Shown: in pieces, positions 36,053-44,194 of the stretch
Numbering within the stretch: the stretch's first letter is position 1
Layout of the letters: every line of letters begins with the position of its first letter
Assembly: GCF_010993745.1 (NCBI RefSeq)
Contig: NZ_WOTN01000002.1
Location: 1,736,001-1,800,000 of the forward strand
Length of the DNA: 64,000 nucleotides
Direction of reading: 5' to 3'
DNA from: Fodinicola acaciae
GTDB lineage: Bacteria; Actinomycetota; Actinomycetes; Mycobacteriales; HKI-0501
Program-made: the position numbers and the translations under genes
Notes under the pieces: generated by a model
The model's input: only the letters and a program-made list of their open reading frames with translations
What the model was told of the DNA's origin: nothing
Databases searched by the model: none

Positions 36053-37678
36053 ATGTCCTTCCCGATCCTGAACAGAGGCGGCACGTACGGTCCGTATCTG
36101 GCCGAGATCTGCCGCAGCGAAGGATTGCCAGGCGACCTGCTCGATCTGGACAGCGTCGAACTTGCGGCAGTGCTGGCCGACGCGCCGGTGGTGCTGCTCG
36201 CGCGCTGTCCGGTCTATCGCGCCGAAGCGGAACTGCTGCGCGATTACGTACGAGATGGCGGCGGACTGGTGCTGATCCGGCCATCGCGGCTGCTCGCCGG
36301 ATATTTTGGCTTCACACCGGCGGATCGCCACGTACTGCCTGCGTACGTCCAGGTCAGCGACGCCGATCGGATGCAGACCCATGTCGCCGCCGACCTCTAC
36401 GACGGCCTGCCGGACGGCGCGACGGTGGCAGCGAAACTGGTCGGCGAAGAGGGGCCGGCGATCACCGAGATCGGCCGGATGATCGCTTTTCATTACGACG
36501 TGGCGGCGGCGATCACCAGGCTGCGGCAAGGCGATCCGGCCCGCGCCGGCAGCCGCGCGCACGGCGTTTTGCCTTACCGGCAAATGGATCTGCTCAACGA
36601 GGATGTCGACCGGTCGTGCTGGCACCAGCCACAGGCCGACATCCACGGCCGGTTGCTGGCCAACGCGGTCGTCCGCGCCGCCAGCCGGCCGGTGCCGCGT
36701 TGGTGGTATTACCCCGATCCGGCGATGCGGTCACTGGTCATCCAGGATTCCGACGACGACTGGTCGACCCGGGAACAGTTCGAGAAGATCCTGGAGTCGG
36801 TCGAGGAGTTCGGATTCCACGACACGTTCTATCTGATGATGGGTGACCGTCCTGGCGTGCTGACGCCGGCGGACGTGGTCGAGCTGCGCAAGCGCGGCCA
36901 TTCTTTCGGCATCCACCACGACGCGCTCGGCGACTGGGCCGACGGAGAGGACCAGGAGCTGGTCATCGAGCGCATCGTCCGCGACGATGTGGCGACTTTC
37001 CAACAACAGCACGGATTCCGGCCGCTGGTCAACCGGAATCACTGCATGGTCTGGAAAGGCTATGCCGATCTCGCGTACGTGCTGGCGGATGTCGGCGTAC
37101 GGATGGAGCTGAACACGCACGGCATGGGGGACGTGTGGCTCAACTTCCTGCACGGCTCGTCGCGGCCGATGCGGCACGTCGACGTTGACGGCACCATGAT
37201 CGACGTTTTCCAGCAGCCGACCCAGGTTTTCGACGACGTGACCATCGTCGACCGGCTCGGCGGCAGTCCGGAGATCGAGGCCGCGGCGGTCGCCGACCAC
37301 CTCGCCGGACTGATACGCGACGGCCACGGACCGCTGTCGATGCAGTCCCATCCAGTGTCTTTTGCCACGTACAGTGCGAAGTTCTTCCGTGCGGTGTGGA
37401 AGGCGGCGCGTGACCTCGGCCTGGAGATCTGGAGCTCCGAGGAATGGGCCGCGTACACGATCGCGCGTGACGCTTCGACGATCTCCGCCGATGCCGACGG
37501 ATGGACGGTGACGGCGTATGGCGGCTCGCAGACGCTGATGATCCCGACCGAGGCGGTGGTGCGTGTCGATGGCGAGCCGGCGTCAACGACTCGCGCGACG
37601 GTGCACGGCATTTCGTACCAGCTGGTCCAGGTCACCGGATCGGCCGACGGCGTCAGGCACCGCATCAGCCTCTCCTGA
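36053..37678 (+). CDS. two-domain protein: GATase/ThuA-like domain plus polysaccharide deacetylase-like barrel
   Basis: A 541-residue cytoplasmic-looking protein. The N-terminal part (about 1-200) resembles a ThuA/class I amidotransferase-like fold: APVVLLARCPVYRAEAELLR followed by DGGGLVLIRPSRLLAGYFGF. The C-terminal part (about 210-465) looks like a glycoside hydrolase/deacetylase barrel: RSLVIQDSDDDWSTREQFEK holds the DD pair, GHSFGIHHDALGD supplies His-x-x-His-like ligands, and QSHPVSFATYSAKFF comes near the end. A small beta domain closes the chain. AGGAG lies 3-7 bp before the ATG. Paired divergently with a Gfo/Idh/MocA enzyme, it may deacetylate or hydrolyse an unusual sugar. No characterised relative comes to mind. 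Confidence 0.78.
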   Translation: MSFPILNRGGTYGPYLAEICRSEGLPGDLLDLDSVELAAVLADAPVVLLARCPVYRAEAELLRDYVRDGGGLVLIRPSRLLAGYFGFTPADRHVLPAYVQVSDADRMQTHVAADLYDGLPDGATVAAKLVGEEGPAITEIGRMIAFHYDVAAAITRLRQGDPARAGSRAHGVLPYRQMDLLNEDVDRSCWHQPQADIHGRLLANAVVRAASRPVPRWWYYPDPAMRSLVIQDSDDDWSTREQFEKILESVEEFGFHDTFYLMMGDRPGVLTPADVVELRKRGHSFGIHHDALGDWADGEDQELVIERIVRDDVATFQQQHGFRPLVNRNHCMVWKGYADLAYVLADVGVRMELNTHGMGDVWLNFLHGSSRPMRHVDVDGTMIDVFQQPTQVFDDVTIVDRLGGSPEIEAAAVADHLAGLIRDGHGPLSMQSHPVSFATYSAKFFRAVWKAARDLGLEIWSSEEWAAYTIARDASTISADADGWTVTAYGGSQTLMIPTEAVVRVDGEPASTTRATVHGISYQLVQVTGSADGVRHRISLS

Positions 37679-38081
37679 CCGATCACCGGCCGGGGGTGCT
37701 TTCGCGTGGCACAACGGCATCGGCCGTGGTCCGACACCGTGGCGCGGTGACTCGATGCTACTCGGCCACACTTTCACCACCCCGGAGCGGCTGATCTTCG
37801 GCTAGGACAACAGGGCTACTCACGTGGATAAGAGTCACGTACTCATCGAGTCCACATAGTGGTCCTTTTCGCCACCTGCCGGGGACGCCGTGACGTGTCC
37901 GACTTGTCGATCATGGGATTGTCGCGCGCATTTTGATCCTGACGTGCGCGAAAACCCCATGGTCAACAACACACTCTCTCGCGGCGACCCGGCCGGTGCT
38001 CGGCAAACCGATGTTGGACATGCTCGCCTTCGTTAGCCGTCACGTCACGCCGGCGCGCCCCTACCCTTTGGAATGAATCGT
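37679..38081. other. about 400 bp without a gene
   Basis: Between the 3' ends of the deacetylase-like gene and the converging nitroreductase-like gene. I see no protein-like frame, strong hairpin or repeat of note. Confidence 0.5.
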
Positions 38082-38480
38082 CTAGGCCCGGCGTACGGTC
38101 GGCAGCAACAGGAACATCCGCAGTTTCACCATTTTGATGAACAGCCGCTCGAACGGATTGAAGTCGGTACGGATCGTCGACCGGAGATCGTCAGCGCTGA
38201 CGATCTCCGGGTCGCCGGCGACGTAGTCGACGCCGTGATATCGGATCTGGCATTCGCCGGCCACCATGATGTTGCGGCACCAGTCGACGGTTTCGCCGTA
38301 CGGCATCGGGACCAGGAAGCCGTGCTCGGTGAGCCGCGCGTTCACCGGGATCGTGTACGTACGGCCGGACTTGCGGCCGCGGTGGGTGAGCCGGGCCTGC
38401 ATCGCCAGCCGGCGGCCACCGGCGAGCTTGACCATGTACGGATTCACCGCGCGTGCGATCCGCATTGCTGTTGATGACAT
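38082..38480 (-). CDS. deazaflavin-dependent nitroreductase-family protein (Ddn-like)
   Basis: A 132-residue split-barrel flavin/deazaflavin-binding protein of the actinobacterial nitroreductase (Ddn/FDOR-B) family. ARLTHRGRKSGRTYTIPVNA is the family signature for the F420/F430-binding face, and DWCRNIMVAGECQIRYHGVDY is the second conserved block (usually NWVRNI). Such proteins reduce quinones or nitroaromatics with F420H2, or bind heme or FMN. It lies 53 bp downstream of the sigma factor gene in the same direction and may be co-transcribed. Confidence 0.87.
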   Translation of the reverse strand: MSSTAMRIARAVNPYMVKLAGGRRLAMQARLTHRGRKSGRTYTIPVNARLTEHGFLVPMPYGETVDWCRNIMVAGECQIRYHGVDYVAGDPEIVSADDLRSTIRTDFNPFERLFIKMVKLRMFLLLPTVRRA

Positions 38481-38533
38481 TGGATGACCTCCTCGCCATC
38501 ACGACGAGGCAGGCGTCCCGGAATGTGACATCG

Positions 38534-39421
38534 TCAGCCGTCCAGCCTGCCGACAAGGTGGACCTTGGCGACCCGCTGACCGACCACGGTGAGGGTGATG
38601 ACCGCGTACGGCCGGCGCTGCCGGAAGGCGAGCAGGGTCGGCTGACTGGCCCCTGGCAGCGACACCATCGTCGCGTCGGGCCCGTTGAAGCGAACCATGT
38701 TCGCGGCGACCAGCTCGCGGCCGTGGTTGACCTGCGGCGGCAGCGGTGCGTCGGCACCGAACTCGGCGACTCCCCAGACCTCCGGACTGAGCACGGCCGT
38801 CAACGCCTCGAGGTCGCCGTTGGCGCAGGCGGTGATGAACTTCTCGGTCACCACGTCGTGCTTGTCGTACGTGACCGGTCCACCGTGTTTTCGCGAGTCG
38901 GCGATCTTCTGCCTGGCGCGGCGGGCGAGTTGACGGCAGGAGGCGATCGGCCGGCCCAGGGTCTCGGCGATCTCCGCGAACGGCGTTCCGAACACGTCGT
39001 GCAGGATGAACGCGACCCGTTCGGCCGGGCCGAGTTGGTGCAGGACAACGGAAAGAGCCGTGCGGACCTCGTCGTCCAGCGTGACGCGGTCGGCCGGGTC
39101 GGCCGGCGGCAGGCTGCCGAGCGCCGTCGTCGGCTCCAGTACGGTGGTGTCCCTGGCGTGCTCACGCCGAGCGGCCGCCGAACGCAGGTGGTCCAGGCAC
39201 AACCTGCTGGTGACCACGGTGAGCCAGGCACGGTCGTCCTCGATCGTGTTCAGGTCGGCGCGGGCCAGTCGCGCGTACGCCTCCTGGACCAGGTCCTCGG
39301 CGTGGCCGATGTCGTTGAGCATGCGAAACGCCAGGTTCACCAGATAGGCGTGGTGGGCGTGCCAGGCAGCCGCGAAGCGATCGGTGACTTCGGCCACGGT
39401 CAGGTCCCCTGAGTCGTTCAT
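38534..39421 (-). CDS. ECF sigma factor with SnoaL-like C-terminal domain (ECF41-like/SigJ type)
   Basis: A 295-residue sigma factor: region 2 (about 15-85, HAEDLVQEAYARLARAD and AWLTVVTSRLCLDHLRSA), region 4 (about 115-175, ERVAFILHDVFGTPFAEIAE) and a SnoaL-like domain (about 185-295, EKFITACANGDLEALTAVLS). In ECF41 the SnoaL domain acts as a built-in regulator and the target is a neighbouring oxidoreductase/epimerase-type (COE) gene, as here. The YVGPWLPEP linker often seen in ECF41 is missing, so a sister SnoaL group is possible. On its own strand GGTAAC-N17-CGTC lies just upstream of the ATG, a possible autoregulatory promoter with almost no leader. Confidence 0.87.
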   Translation of the reverse strand: MNDSGDLTVAEVTDRFAAAWHAHHAYLVNLAFRMLNDIGHAEDLVQEAYARLARADLNTIEDDRAWLTVVTSRLCLDHLRSAAARREHARDTTVLEPTTALGSLPPADPADRVTLDDEVRTALSVVLHQLGPAERVAFILHDVFGTPFAEIAETLGRPIASCRQLARRARQKIADSRKHGGPVTYDKHDVVTEKFITACANGDLEALTAVLSPEVWGVAEFGADAPLPPQVNHGRELVAANMVRFNGPDATMVSLPGASQPTLLAFRQRRPYAVITLTVVGQRVAKVHLVGRLDG

Positions 39422-39465
39422 GTCGTCACGACGAGACAGCGACTGGAAAAGTTACCAATCCACGT

Positions 39466-39492
39466 CGTCACTTTTCTTCCGGCCACTGCGTC
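39466..39492 (+). promoter_or_regulatory. candidate ECF41-type promoter of the NmrA-like gene
   Basis: CGTCACT (39466-39472), a 16-base spacer, then CGTC (39489-39492). This agrees with the published ECF41 promoter pattern TGTCACA-N16-CGTC at 5 of 7 -35 bases, all -10 bases and exact spacing. It sits 47 bp upstream of the oxidoreductase start and beside the SnoaL-type sigma gene, exactly where the known ECF41 target promoter lies. Confidence 0.65.
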
Positions 39493-39539
39493 CTCGTTGT
39501 CGCGCCGCCGCGGATGGCGGCCTGACGAGAGGACACATC

Positions 39540-40373
39540 ATGATCCTGGTGACCGGAGCGACCGGCAACGTGGGACGGCCGCTGGTCGAGATGGTCACGG
39601 CACGCGGCGCCGAGGTGCGTGCCGTTACGCGCGACCGGCAGGCGGCCGGCCTGTCCTGTGAGGTTGTCGAAGGTGACGCGGCCAGTCCGGACAGCCTCCG
39701 CGGGGTGACCGCGCTGTTCGTCAATCCGCGAGCCGTTGGCACCGAGGTGGACCGGTTGCTGGCGGCAGCCGCGGGCAGTGGCGTACGGCGAGTGGTCGCA
39801 CTGTCGGCCAACAACGTCGACGACGACTTCAGCCGGCAGCCGTCGCGGTTTCGCGGCGACCGCAACAAAGAAACCGAGGACGCGGTCATCGCGTCCGGCC
39901 TGCAGTGGGTGAGCGTACGCGCCAGCACGTTCGCGCCGAACTCGGTCGGCATGTGGGGTGAGCAGATCCGCGCCGGGGACGTCGTCCGCGGCCCGTACGC
40001 GAATGCCGCCGAGACGCCGGTCGATCCGCGGGACATCGCCGCGGTTGCCGCCGTCGCGCTGCTGGAGGACGACCTGCTCGGACGCCGGGTCGAGGTGACC
40101 GGCCCGCAGACGCTCACGCAGCGCGAAATGGTCGGCGTCATCGGGACCGTGCTCGGGCGGCAGTTGGAGTACGTCGACATCGCGCCGGAGCTGGCCAGGA
40201 AGGTCATCCTCGGCAAGGGATTTTCCGAGGCGTTCGTCGATGCCAATCTCGCCCGGCTGGCCGCTTTGGTCGACTCTCCGGCGGTCGTGGCACCTGACGC
40301 GGAGAAAATCCTCGGTCGTCCGCCGGCGAGTTTCGCCGACTGGGTCAGCAGGAACGAGGCCGCGTTCCGGTGA
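39540..40373 (+). CDS. NmrA/SDR-a-type NAD(P)-binding oxidoreductase, likely ECF41 target
   Basis: A 277-residue atypical SDR. The NADP-binding motif is MILVTGATGNVGRPLVEMV, then LFVNPRAVGTEVDRLLAAAA and WVSVRASTFAPNSVGMW. No YxxxK pair is obvious, as is usual for NmrA-like or azoreductase-like members. It occupies the place of the COE (oxidoreductase/epimerase) gene beside an ECF41-like sigma factor and has a fitting promoter upstream. AGAGGA precedes the ATG. Its stop overlaps the next gene's start (GTGA), so both belong to one operon. Confidence 0.87.
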   Translation: MILVTGATGNVGRPLVEMVTARGAEVRAVTRDRQAAGLSCEVVEGDAASPDSLRGVTALFVNPRAVGTEVDRLLAAAAGSGVRRVVALSANNVDDDFSRQPSRFRGDRNKETEDAVIASGLQWVSVRASTFAPNSVGMWGEQIRAGDVVRGPYANAAETPVDPRDIAAVAAVALLEDDLLGRRVEVTGPQTLTQREMVGVIGTVLGRQLEYVDIAPELARKVILGKGFSEAFVDANLARLAALVDSPAVVAPDAEKILGRPPASFADWVSRNEAAFR

Positions 40374-41020
40374 AACTCACGGTGGTCGCCGCGACCGGCG
40401 GCGTCGGAAAGCACGTGCTGGAACAGGCCATCGCGGCCGGTCATGACGTGACCGTCGTGGCCAGGAACCCAAGCAAACTGCCAATGGACATACGGACGGT
40501 GCAAGCAGACCTGCGTACGACCGCGCCGGATGTCGACGGCGCCGACGCTGTCTTGTCGTGCCTTGGCGCGACGACGAACGCCGAGGCCGGCATCGCGTCG
40601 GCTGGTACGAGGAAAATCGTGGAGGCCATGCGGATCGCCGGCGTACGGCGGCTCATCGCGATCAGCGCCTCACCGATTTCCACCATGCCATCACCCAACC
40701 GACCGCATCCGCCGCGGCACGACCCTGGCGACGGCCTTTTCGTCCGCTATTTTGGTGCGCCGCTGGTAAAGGCGATGTTCCGCAAGCAATACGCGGACCT
40801 CGCGGTCATGGAGGACGTGCTGCGGGACAGCGGCCTGGACTGGACCGCGATCCGGCCGCCGCGGCTGGTCGACAAGCCGGTCACCGGCCGCTACCGGGTC
40901 GCGGTGGGGGAGAATCTGCCCGGCGGTCTGGCGATTTCTCGCGCCGATCTCGCACACTGCATGTTGAGCCTGGTGGACCGCACCGAGACGTTCCAGCGGA
41001 CGGTTGGCGTCGCGTACTGA
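40370..41020 (+). CDS. NAD(P)-binding SDR-like protein (flavin reductase/BVR-B type)
   Basis: A 216-residue Rossmann protein with MKLTVVAATGGVGKHVLEQA and GADAVLSCLGATTNAEAGIA, the style of biliverdin reductase B-like and NAD(P)H-binding PF13460 proteins. RRLIAISASPIST and SGLDWTAIRPPRLVDKPVTG follow. Starts with GTG overlapping the NmrA gene's stop by 4 bp, hence translationally coupled and presumably under the same ECF control. Ends 2 bp from the converging AraC gene. Confidence 0.87.
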   Translation: MKLTVVAATGGVGKHVLEQAIAAGHDVTVVARNPSKLPMDIRTVQADLRTTAPDVDGADAVLSCLGATTNAEAGIASAGTRKIVEAMRIAGVRRLIAISASPISTMPSPNRPHPPRHDPGDGLFVRYFGAPLVKAMFRKQYADLAVMEDVLRDSGLDWTAIRPPRLVDKPVTGRYRVAVGENLPGGLAISRADLAHCMLSLVDRTETFQRTVGVAY

Positions 41021-41022
41021 CG

Positions 41023-41961
41023 CTACTTCGGTGTGGGCTGGCCACGGCGATGCTCCTGCGGGCTCATGCCGCGTACGCGCTTGAACGCGGTGCTGAGCGC
41101 GAACGACGAGCCATAGCCGACCTGGCGCGCCACCGCGTCGAGCGTCGCGTGTGGCTCGCGGAGCAGGTCGGCCGCGATGGTGAGCCGCAGGTTGGTGAGA
41201 TAGCCGATCGGCGGCTCGCCAACCAGGTCGGCGAAGCGGCGCGCGAGCACGGCACGTGACACGCCGACGCGGGCGGCCAGGTTGCCGATCGTCCAGGCCT
41301 GGTCGGGCGCCTCGTGCAGGAGCTGCAGTGCTTTGCTGACGACCGGGTCGCCGTGCGCGCGATACCAGGCCGGCGCGTCCGGGCGGTCGAGCCAGGCTCG
41401 CAGCGCCGCGATGAGCAGCAGGTCGAGCAGCCGGTCCAGCACCGCCTCCTGACCTGGCAGGTCCTTCTCGACCTCGGTGCTCAACAGCGGCAACAGCGGA
41501 CAGTCCCAGCTGTCGGCCGGCAGCACGACGCGCGTGGGGAGCGTCTCGAGCAGCCGGTGGCCGATTTCGCCGGGCAGCTGGTACGAGCAGGTGATCATCA
41601 TGACCGAGCCGCGTGGGTTGTCTCCCCAGGCGCGTACGCCGAGATCCATGGCGGCACACAGCTCGCCGCCGCGCAGGTCGGTGGTCCGCTGTCCCGGCTG
41701 GACGACGATCTCCGCCTGCCGCGACGGCGTGTCGGCGACCACGTACGGCTCGGTGCCACGGACGAGCGCCACGTCGCCGGGACCCAGCCGCACCGGGTCG
41801 TCCTGGCTCGGCACCAGCCAGGCCGCTCCGCGTACCAGGCAGATCAGGGTCAGCGGCGCGTCGTCCTCGATCCGGATACCAAACGGCGGATCGAAGATCG
41901 ACCGGATGAAGAAGGCGCCCCGGGCCCGCGGACCGTCGAGGAGGCCGGCGAGCGCGTCCAT
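41023..41961 (-). CDS. AraC-family regulator with cupin N-terminal domain
   Basis: A 312-residue regulator: cupin/AraC-binding domain (about 10-190; PLTLICLVRGAAWLV, LGPGDVALVRGTEPYVVAD) and C-terminal double HTH (about 210-305; WTIGNLAARVGVSRAVLARR; VARQVGYGSSFALSTAFKRV, RGMSPQEHR). The start at ATG 41961 (MDALAGLLDGPRARGAFF) is typical of the actinobacterial cupin-AraC family. It diverges from a DUF1772 gene 93 bp away, the likely target. Confidence 0.9.
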   Translation of the reverse strand: MDALAGLLDGPRARGAFFIRSIFDPPFGIRIEDDAPLTLICLVRGAAWLVPSQDDPVRLGPGDVALVRGTEPYVVADTPSRQAEIVVQPGQRTTDLRGGELCAAMDLGVRAWGDNPRGSVMMITCSYQLPGEIGHRLLETLPTRVVLPADSWDCPLLPLLSTEVEKDLPGQEAVLDRLLDLLLIAALRAWLDRPDAPAWYRAHGDPVVSKALQLLHEAPDQAWTIGNLAARVGVSRAVLARRFADLVGEPPIGYLTNLRLTIAADLLREPHATLDAVARQVGYGSSFALSTAFKRVRGMSPQEHRRGQPTPK

Positions 41962-42054
41962 GCCGCCGATTTTAGCCTCAGGAAGACGATCGCGTATGCG
42001 ACCGAGCGGCCGAGCCATGTCCGGTTCGGCCGCGGACGCGTTGACTTTGTCGGC

Positions 42055-42537
42055 ATGACAACTCATCCCGTCAGAGGCGCCGTGACCGCCTCGGCCACCG
42101 TACTGACCGGCCTGCTCGGCGGTGTTTACTACGCGTACGCCTCGTCCGTGATGCCCGGCCTGGCCAAGCTCGACGACCGCGCGTTCTCGGCCGCGATGAA
42201 CCACATCAACGTGGTCATCGTGAATCCGGTGTTTCTGCTCAGCTTCCTCGGAGCGCCGGCGTTGAACGTCGTCGCGGCGGCGATCTCGTGGCGGCGCGGG
42301 TCGCGTACGTCCGCGGCCTGGATCACCGGCGCCGCGCTGCTCAACCTGGTCGGACTCGGCGTCACGGCGGCGGTCAACATCCCGCTCAACGACCAGCTTG
42401 CGGCCGGCGGTGACCGGGCCGGCTTCGAGTCGGCGTGGGTTGCGTGGAACATCGTCCGTGCGCTCGCCACCACCGGCGCTTTCGCCGCGCTGACCGTCGG
42501 CCTGCTCACCGCGCGTGGCTCAAAACGACCGGCTTGA
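42055..42537 (+). CDS. DUF1772 (anthrone oxygenase-like) membrane protein
   Basis: A 160-residue membrane protein with four hydrophobic segments (about 10-32, 55-78, 85-108, 135-155) and the DUF1772 features GGVYYAYASSVMPGLAKLDD, MNHINVVIVNPVF and NIPLNDQLA. The fold includes fungal anthrone oxygenases, but most bacterial members are uncharacterised. Diverges from an AraC regulator; the 3' end overlaps the converging MFS gene by 32 bp. Confidence 0.87.
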   Translation: MTTHPVRGAVTASATVLTGLLGGVYYAYASSVMPGLAKLDDRAFSAAMNHINVVIVNPVFLLSFLGAPALNVVAAAISWRRGSRTSAAWITGAALLNLVGLGVTAAVNIPLNDQLAAGGDRAGFESAWVAWNIVRALATTGAFAALTVGLLTARGSKRPA

Positions 42538-43666
42538 CGACGATCCAGGTCGCCAGCACCGCGACCGCCGAGCAGCCGATCAGGACCGTCGACATGGCCG
42601 CCGCGTCGACTTTCCCGAACAATCCCGTCAATGGTGTGACGATCGCCGCGAATGCCAGCGTCGAGAAGCCGAAAATCGACGCGGCGGTGCCGGCCTGCTC
42701 GCCGTTGTCGTCGAGGGAAAGCGCGTGCGCGGGCGGAAAACACGTGCCGCAGGCGGTGATGAACAGCCACAACATGACCACGAGCGCCGGCAGGCCGAAG
42801 GTGTCGGTCACGATGCGCAGCGCCAGTGCGGTGACCAGCATCGCGACCGTGCCGCAGCCGAGCATGCGCGCCGACCCGAGGCGGCGCGCCAGCATGCCGC
42901 CGGCCTGCACGCCGACCACCACGCCGAGCGAGTTGACCAGGAATATCACCGAAAAGGCGGCCGGCGACAGGTGGAATCCGTCTTCGAACAGCAAGGCCGA
43001 GGCGGCGACGTACGCGTAGATGCTCGCGTAGACCATGCCGCCAGCCACCACGACACCGAGGAATCGCCGGCTGCCGAGCACCGTACGCGCGCCGGCGAGT
43101 ACGTCGGCGGATTGTCGAGCCTGTGACCGATTGTCCGGCAGAAGCGTGACAGCGCACAGCAGAAGGCCGCTGAATGCGGCGAGTACGGCGAAAATCATCC
43201 GCCAGCCGAAGCCCAGAAGCTGCGCGCCGACGACCGGCGCGAAAAGCGGCGCGACGGTCGTCACGAGGGTCACGCGCGCCAGCATCCGTACCAGCCGCGG
43301 CCCCGACGCACGGTCGCGGATCATCGCCAGCACCAGGACATTTCCAGCCGCCGCGCCGAGCCCCTGGCCAAACCGGCACGCAATCAGCACCGGCACCGCC
43401 GGCGCGACAGCGCACCCGACACTCGTGACAACATGCAGCCCCGTGGCCGCACCCACCAGCGGCCGCCGCCGCCCGATCCAATCGCTGACCGGCCCCGCGA
43501 CCAGCTGTCCAACGGCCAACCCAGCGGTCGTCGCCGCCAACGTAAGCTGAAGCTCTGTCGCACTGGCGCCGAACTCCCCACCCAACACCGGAAACGCCGG
43601 CACGTACAAATCGATCGTCAGCGGGCCGAGCGCGGTCAGCAGTCCCATGATCAGGATGACCAGCAT
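42506..43666 (-). CDS. MFS drug-resistance transporter of the Bcr/CflA type
   Basis: A 386-residue protein with twelve predicted membrane helices. The first helix carries LGPLTIDLYVPAFPVLGGEF, where the Asp is a hallmark of DHA1 Bcr/CflA exporters. Loop 2-3 has GPVSDWIGRRRPL (motif A) and helix 4 starts ACRFGQGLGAAAGNVLVLAM (motif B with Arg). Expected to export drugs or amino-acid derivatives by proton antiport. The ATG at 43666 lies 4 bp from the stretch ATTACAACGTTGTAAA, an imperfect palindrome (43678-43693) that could serve a TetR-type repressor. Confidence 0.88.
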   Translation of the reverse strand: MLVILIMGLLTALGPLTIDLYVPAFPVLGGEFGASATELQLTLAATTAGLAVGQLVAGPVSDWIGRRRPLVGAATGLHVVTSVGCAVAPAVPVLIACRFGQGLGAAAGNVLVLAMIRDRASGPRLVRMLARVTLVTTVAPLFAPVVGAQLLGFGWRMIFAVLAAFSGLLLCAVTLLPDNRSQARQSADVLAGARTVLGSRRFLGVVVAGGMVYASIYAYVAASALLFEDGFHLSPAAFSVIFLVNSLGVVVGVQAGGMLARRLGSARMLGCGTVAMLVTALALRIVTDTFGLPALVVMLWLFITACGTCFPPAHALSLDDNGEQAGTAASIFGFSTLAFAAIVTPLTGLFGKVDAAAMSTVLIGCSAVAVLATWIVVKPVVLSHAR

Positions 43667-43677
43667 GGGGTTGATGC

Positions 43678-43693
43678 TATTACAACGTTGTAA
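43678..43693. promoter_or_regulatory. palindromic sequence upstream of the MFS gene
   Basis: TTACAACGTTGTAA (43679-43692) is a perfect 14-bp palindrome, 12 bp upstream of the exporter's start codon. It looks like an operator for a TetR- or MarR-type repressor; no such gene is adjacent. Confidence 0.5.
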
Positions 43694-43757
43694 AATATGG
43701 GTTTTTGATCGGTGTGCTTTGGGCGGTTACGTCCGCATTTTGTTTGCGTTTGGGGGC

Positions 43758-43807
43758 GGTCCGGTTTGTCCGTTCTCGCCGACGGGGGAGAACGGACAAA
43801 CCGGACC
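43758..43807. repeat. perfect 20-bp inverted repeat (hairpin)
   Basis: Arms 43758-43777 and 43788-43807 are perfectly complementary over 20 bp with a 10-base GC-rich loop. Relative to the leftward decarboxylase pseudogene it lies downstream, so it may once have been its terminator; it also separates that locus from the MFS promoter. Confidence 0.8.
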
Positions 43808-43889
43808 AGGAGTGTGGCTGGGGCGCCGGCGGTGCCGTGGCGTCCCGGTGGGTGGCGTGAGGGTCCAGTATGTGGGATCCGGACGCACG

Positions 43890-44089
43890 TGGAGCGCTAA
43901 ATGTCCGGCTTGAGAGGTTCGCGGGCGGCATGAATGTCGAGTTACTTGCGCTGGATGCAAGAAACAAGGCTTTCACGCCGCCGCGATCCCTGGAGGCTGT
44001 GACGGGTGTGACTACTGAGGCTGACAATGCTGTTGTGACTGCTGGCTGCAACAAATGCCCGTTTTGATGTCTTGTTAAACAAGTATTAC
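43890..44089. repeat. composite repeat, interrupted copy
   Basis: The right part of the 32.24-kb repeat recurs inverted at 43890-43904, and the left part at 44063-44089 (26 of 27 bp). About 155 bp lie between, bounded by the similar words AAATGTCCG (43899-43907) and AAATGCCCG (44053-44061), as expected if a small element inserted with a target duplication or by recombination. The intervening DNA has no coding potential. Confidence 0.6.
43948..43961 (+). repeat. 14-bp word GCGCTGGATGCAAG, copy 1
   Basis: Identical to 51810-51823 on the same strand, with similar bases following (AGGCTT here, GGCCTT there, at the same offset). Both are in intergenic DNA. Suggests a dispersed intergenic repeat family. 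Confidence 0.45.
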
Positions 44090-44194
44090 GCAGTCAGCCC
44101 GCCTCACCCGCATTATCAGCCACGCCAGTCACACCAGCACCACTCCGGACGCTGTGACGGCGTCCAGACCGACGGGTTGCTTCTCACACGTGAC

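Larger units (their letters stand above)
43694..44194. other. about 500-bp repeat-rich spacer without genes
   Basis: Holds a perfect 20-bp inverted repeat, the two separated halves of a composite repeat, and a 14-bp word shared with 51810. No coding frame is credible. It follows the truncated 3' end of a decarboxylase pseudogene, so it is probably a site of past rearrangement. Confidence 0.6.
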
